Shown here: in pieces, positions 6,268 to 7,387 of the stretch
Position numbering within the stretch: position 1 is the first letter of the stretch
How the letters are laid out: each line of letters starts with the position of its first letter
The notes under the pieces: model-generated
The model's input: the letters and a program-made list of their open reading frames with translations, nothing else
What the model was told of the DNA's origin: nothing
Database searches by the model: none
Assembly: GCA_041654915.1 (NCBI GenBank)
Contig: JBAZCO010000084.1
Span: 1 to 7,387 of the forward strand
Direction of reading: 5' to 3'
Origin: JBAZCO01 sp041654915
GTDB lineage: Bacteria > Bacillota > Clostridia > Christensenellales > DTU072
Length of the DNA stretch: 7,387 nt
Program-made: the position numbers and the translations under genes

Positions 6268-6762
6268 ATGGCATCGTGGTTAATGGGGATAGTTACTGCA
6301 ATTGTTTTTACCACGCTAATAGATGTGATATTAGCCGAGGGGGAGAGCAAGAAGTACATAAAGGGAATAGCGGCACTTGTGGTATTAGCGGCGATTGTTG
6401 CGCCTCTTCCCGCTCTTTTAGACAGCAACTTTGAGTTTAATTTTACCTCTCCCCCCACAAACAGCACTCAAGATACAGACTTTAGTCGTGATACTTACCT
6501 TAACCGAATTTATATGGAAAGATATAAAGGGTATGAGTTATCTTTACAAAATAAACTAAAGGCAGAAGGTCTAGATGGAGTTGCGGTTAGGATAAACATT
6601 GCCTATATAGGAGGGCAGGTAGAAATTGTTAATGTTACGGCAGATATATCCGCTTTAGTTATAACGGCAAAAGACGAGAATATAGATATTAATAGGATAA
6701 TTATTAGCACGATATCGGGAGGGTTGAATATTCCCGAATACAAGGTAATTCTTACATCTTAA
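6268..6762 (+). CDS. spoIIIAF: Stage III sporulation protein AF
   Basis: A membrane-anchored SpoIIIA component: 164 residues, notably shorter than the B. subtilis protein (about 206). Two membrane helices at about 4-22 and 33-51 are separated by the family motif EGESKKYIKG (usually P-E-G-x-x-KKYI/V). The remainder is soluble. A polar linker (about 53-80, SPPTNSTQDTDFSRD) leads to a small alpha/beta domain from about 85 to 164. There an amphipathic helix (YKGYELSLQNKLKAEG) and strands (VAVRINIAYIGGQVEIVNV) suggest a ring-building-type fold, as described for SpoIIIAF. The shorter length comes mainly from the region after the helices. ATG 6268 follows the spoIIIAE stop by 3 nt. spoIIIAG begins 12 nt downstream. 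Identification rests on operon position plus the KKYI motif and topology, and is firm. Confidence 0.93.
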   Translation: MASWLMGIVTAIVFTTLIDVILAEGESKKYIKGIAALVVLAAIVAPLPALLDSNFEFNFTSPPTNSTQDTDFSRDTYLNRIYMERYKGYELSLQNKLKAEGLDGVAVRINIAYIGGQVEIVNVTADISALVITAKDENIDINRIIISTISGGLNIPEYKVILTS

Positions 6763-6774
6763 ACGGAGTTTGTT

Positions 6775-7332
6775 ATGGACGGGTGGAAAATCAAAGTCAA
6801 AAACTTTCTTGCCAAATTAAAAACGGTAAAAAATATAGAAATTATAATCGGTATAGTAATAATTTGCATAGTAGCATTAATATACTCTACTGTGACGGGT
6901 GTAAAGACCTCCGCAAAAAAAGATGAGAGCGATATAGCGCAAGAGGAGTATGCCTCGGTAACTGTTCTTGCAGAGGAAAGGCTGCAAAATATACTTAGTG
7001 AGATAGAGGGCGCAGGACGGGTAAAAGTGATGATAACTTATGACGGTGAACCAGAGCTTATAACCGCTGCAACCACCAATAGGAACACCAATACTTATAA
7101 TTCGGATAACGGCTCAACATCCACACTAACGGAAACCATAACTCCTATTGTGGTAACCGCAAATGGCAAATCCGAACTAATTATCATAAAAGAAAAGCTC
7201 CCTCCAATCAAAGGGATTGTCATAGTAAGCGAGGGAGCATCGGATATAAGGGTTAAGCTAAACCTAATAAGAGCAACAGCCGCACTAATGAAAGTGAATG
7301 CAAATGCAATAGAAGTCTTTACAATGAAATAA
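6775..7332 (+). CDS. spoIIIAG: Stage III sporulation protein AG (ring-forming)
   Basis: In B. subtilis SpoIIIAG assembles into a large ring in the intermembrane space, related to the FliF/PrgK ring proteins of flagella and type III secretion. Here it has 185 residues (about 229 there). After a basic cytoplasmic start it has one membrane helix (about 21-38) and a charged linker (43-60). A ring-building domain is then split in two: ERLQNILSEIEGAGRVKVMITY (68-89) and KGIVIVSEGASDI plus the helix VKLNLIRATAALMKV (146-174), closing with NAIEVF. Between the halves, 90-145 is the insertion that makes a beta-triangle in B. subtilis. It is Thr/Asn/Ser-rich (TTNRNTNTYNSDNGSTST) followed by strands (PIVVTANGKSELIIIKEKL). 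GGAG at 6765-6768 sits 6 nt before the ATG. It is the last gene in the window; spoIIIAH is not directly joined to it. Confidence 0.95.
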   Translation: MDGWKIKVKNFLAKLKTVKNIEIIIGIVIICIVALIYSTVTGVKTSAKKDESDIAQEEYASVTVLAEERLQNILSEIEGAGRVKVMITYDGEPELITAATTNRNTNTYNSDNGSTSTLTETITPIVVTANGKSELIIIKEKLPPIKGIVIVSEGASDIRVKLNLIRATAALMKVNANAIEVFTMK

Positions 7333-7357
7333 GTAAAAGACAACAAAAAGTGTCCTT

Positions 7358-7376
7358 AAAAGCATAATTTGCTTTT
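7358..7376 (+). repeat. Inverted repeat (hairpin) after spoIIIAG
   Basis: AAAAGCA and TGCTTTT form a perfect 7-bp stem around TAATT, extendable by two G-U pairs (7356-7357 with 7377-7378). It lies 25 nt after the spoIIIAG stop and is followed by AATAAATAA rather than a T-run, so it is not a standard intrinsic terminator read left to right. It might protect mRNA ends or tune what follows, or simply be chance in AT-rich DNA. No start codon for a further gene is open between 7333 and the window end. Confidence 0.4.
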
Positions 7377-7387
7377 GGAATAAATAA

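Overview
The window reads as a chromosomal segment of an endospore-forming Bacillota, most likely an uncultured member of the class Clostridia. The grounds are AT-rich DNA (roughly 40% GC by eye), every gene on the + strand with very tight packing, two TTG starts, and the gene order Xaa-Pro peptidase - efp - spoIIIAA-AG. That order matches the yqhT-efp-(yqhV)-spoIIIA region of Bacillus subtilis. The lineage cannot be fixed more precisely from sequence alone.

Layout: (1) 1-1305 is the 3' part of a gene for a large surface protein with MBG/Ig-like repeats and a C-terminal membrane anchor; its 5' end lies outside the window. (2) 1295-2335, overlapping it by 11 nt, encodes an M24B Xaa-Pro peptidase with every metal ligand present. 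(3) 2370-2933 is efp (translation elongation factor P), with a consensus ribosome binding site and a strong intrinsic terminator after it at 2980-3010. (4) 3011-3185 is a short AT-rich leader that should hold the spoIIIA promoter; it also contains a 20-codon ORF whose stop overlaps the TTG start of spoIIIAA. (5) 3186-7332 holds spoIIIAA, AB, AC, AD, AE, AF and AG, with overlaps or gaps of at most 12 nt, so almost certainly one transcript. (6) 7333-7387 is non-coding, contains a perfect 7-bp inverted repeat, and has no possible start for spoIIIAH.

How the genes work together: SpoIIIAA-AH and forespore SpoIIQ build the 'feeding tube' (A-Q complex) that joins mother cell and engulfed forespore. 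SpoIIIAA is the cytoplasmic ATPase. AB, AC, AD, AE and AF are mother-cell membrane components. AG (with AH) forms rings in the intermembrane space. EF-P rescues ribosomes stalled at polyproline, and the neighbouring peptidase removes residues in front of proline; this pairing is common in Bacillota.

No unknown defence or mobile system is visible. The points worth a second look are departures inside known families: EF-P has Gly-Ala-Thr in place of the codon-contacting Gly-Asp-Thr, SpoIIIAA has substitutions at glycines of both nucleotide-binding motifs, a possible leader ORF is coupled to spoIIIAA, spoIIIAH is not immediately next to spoIIIAG, and an MBG surface-protein gene is fused transcriptionally to the peptidase gene.
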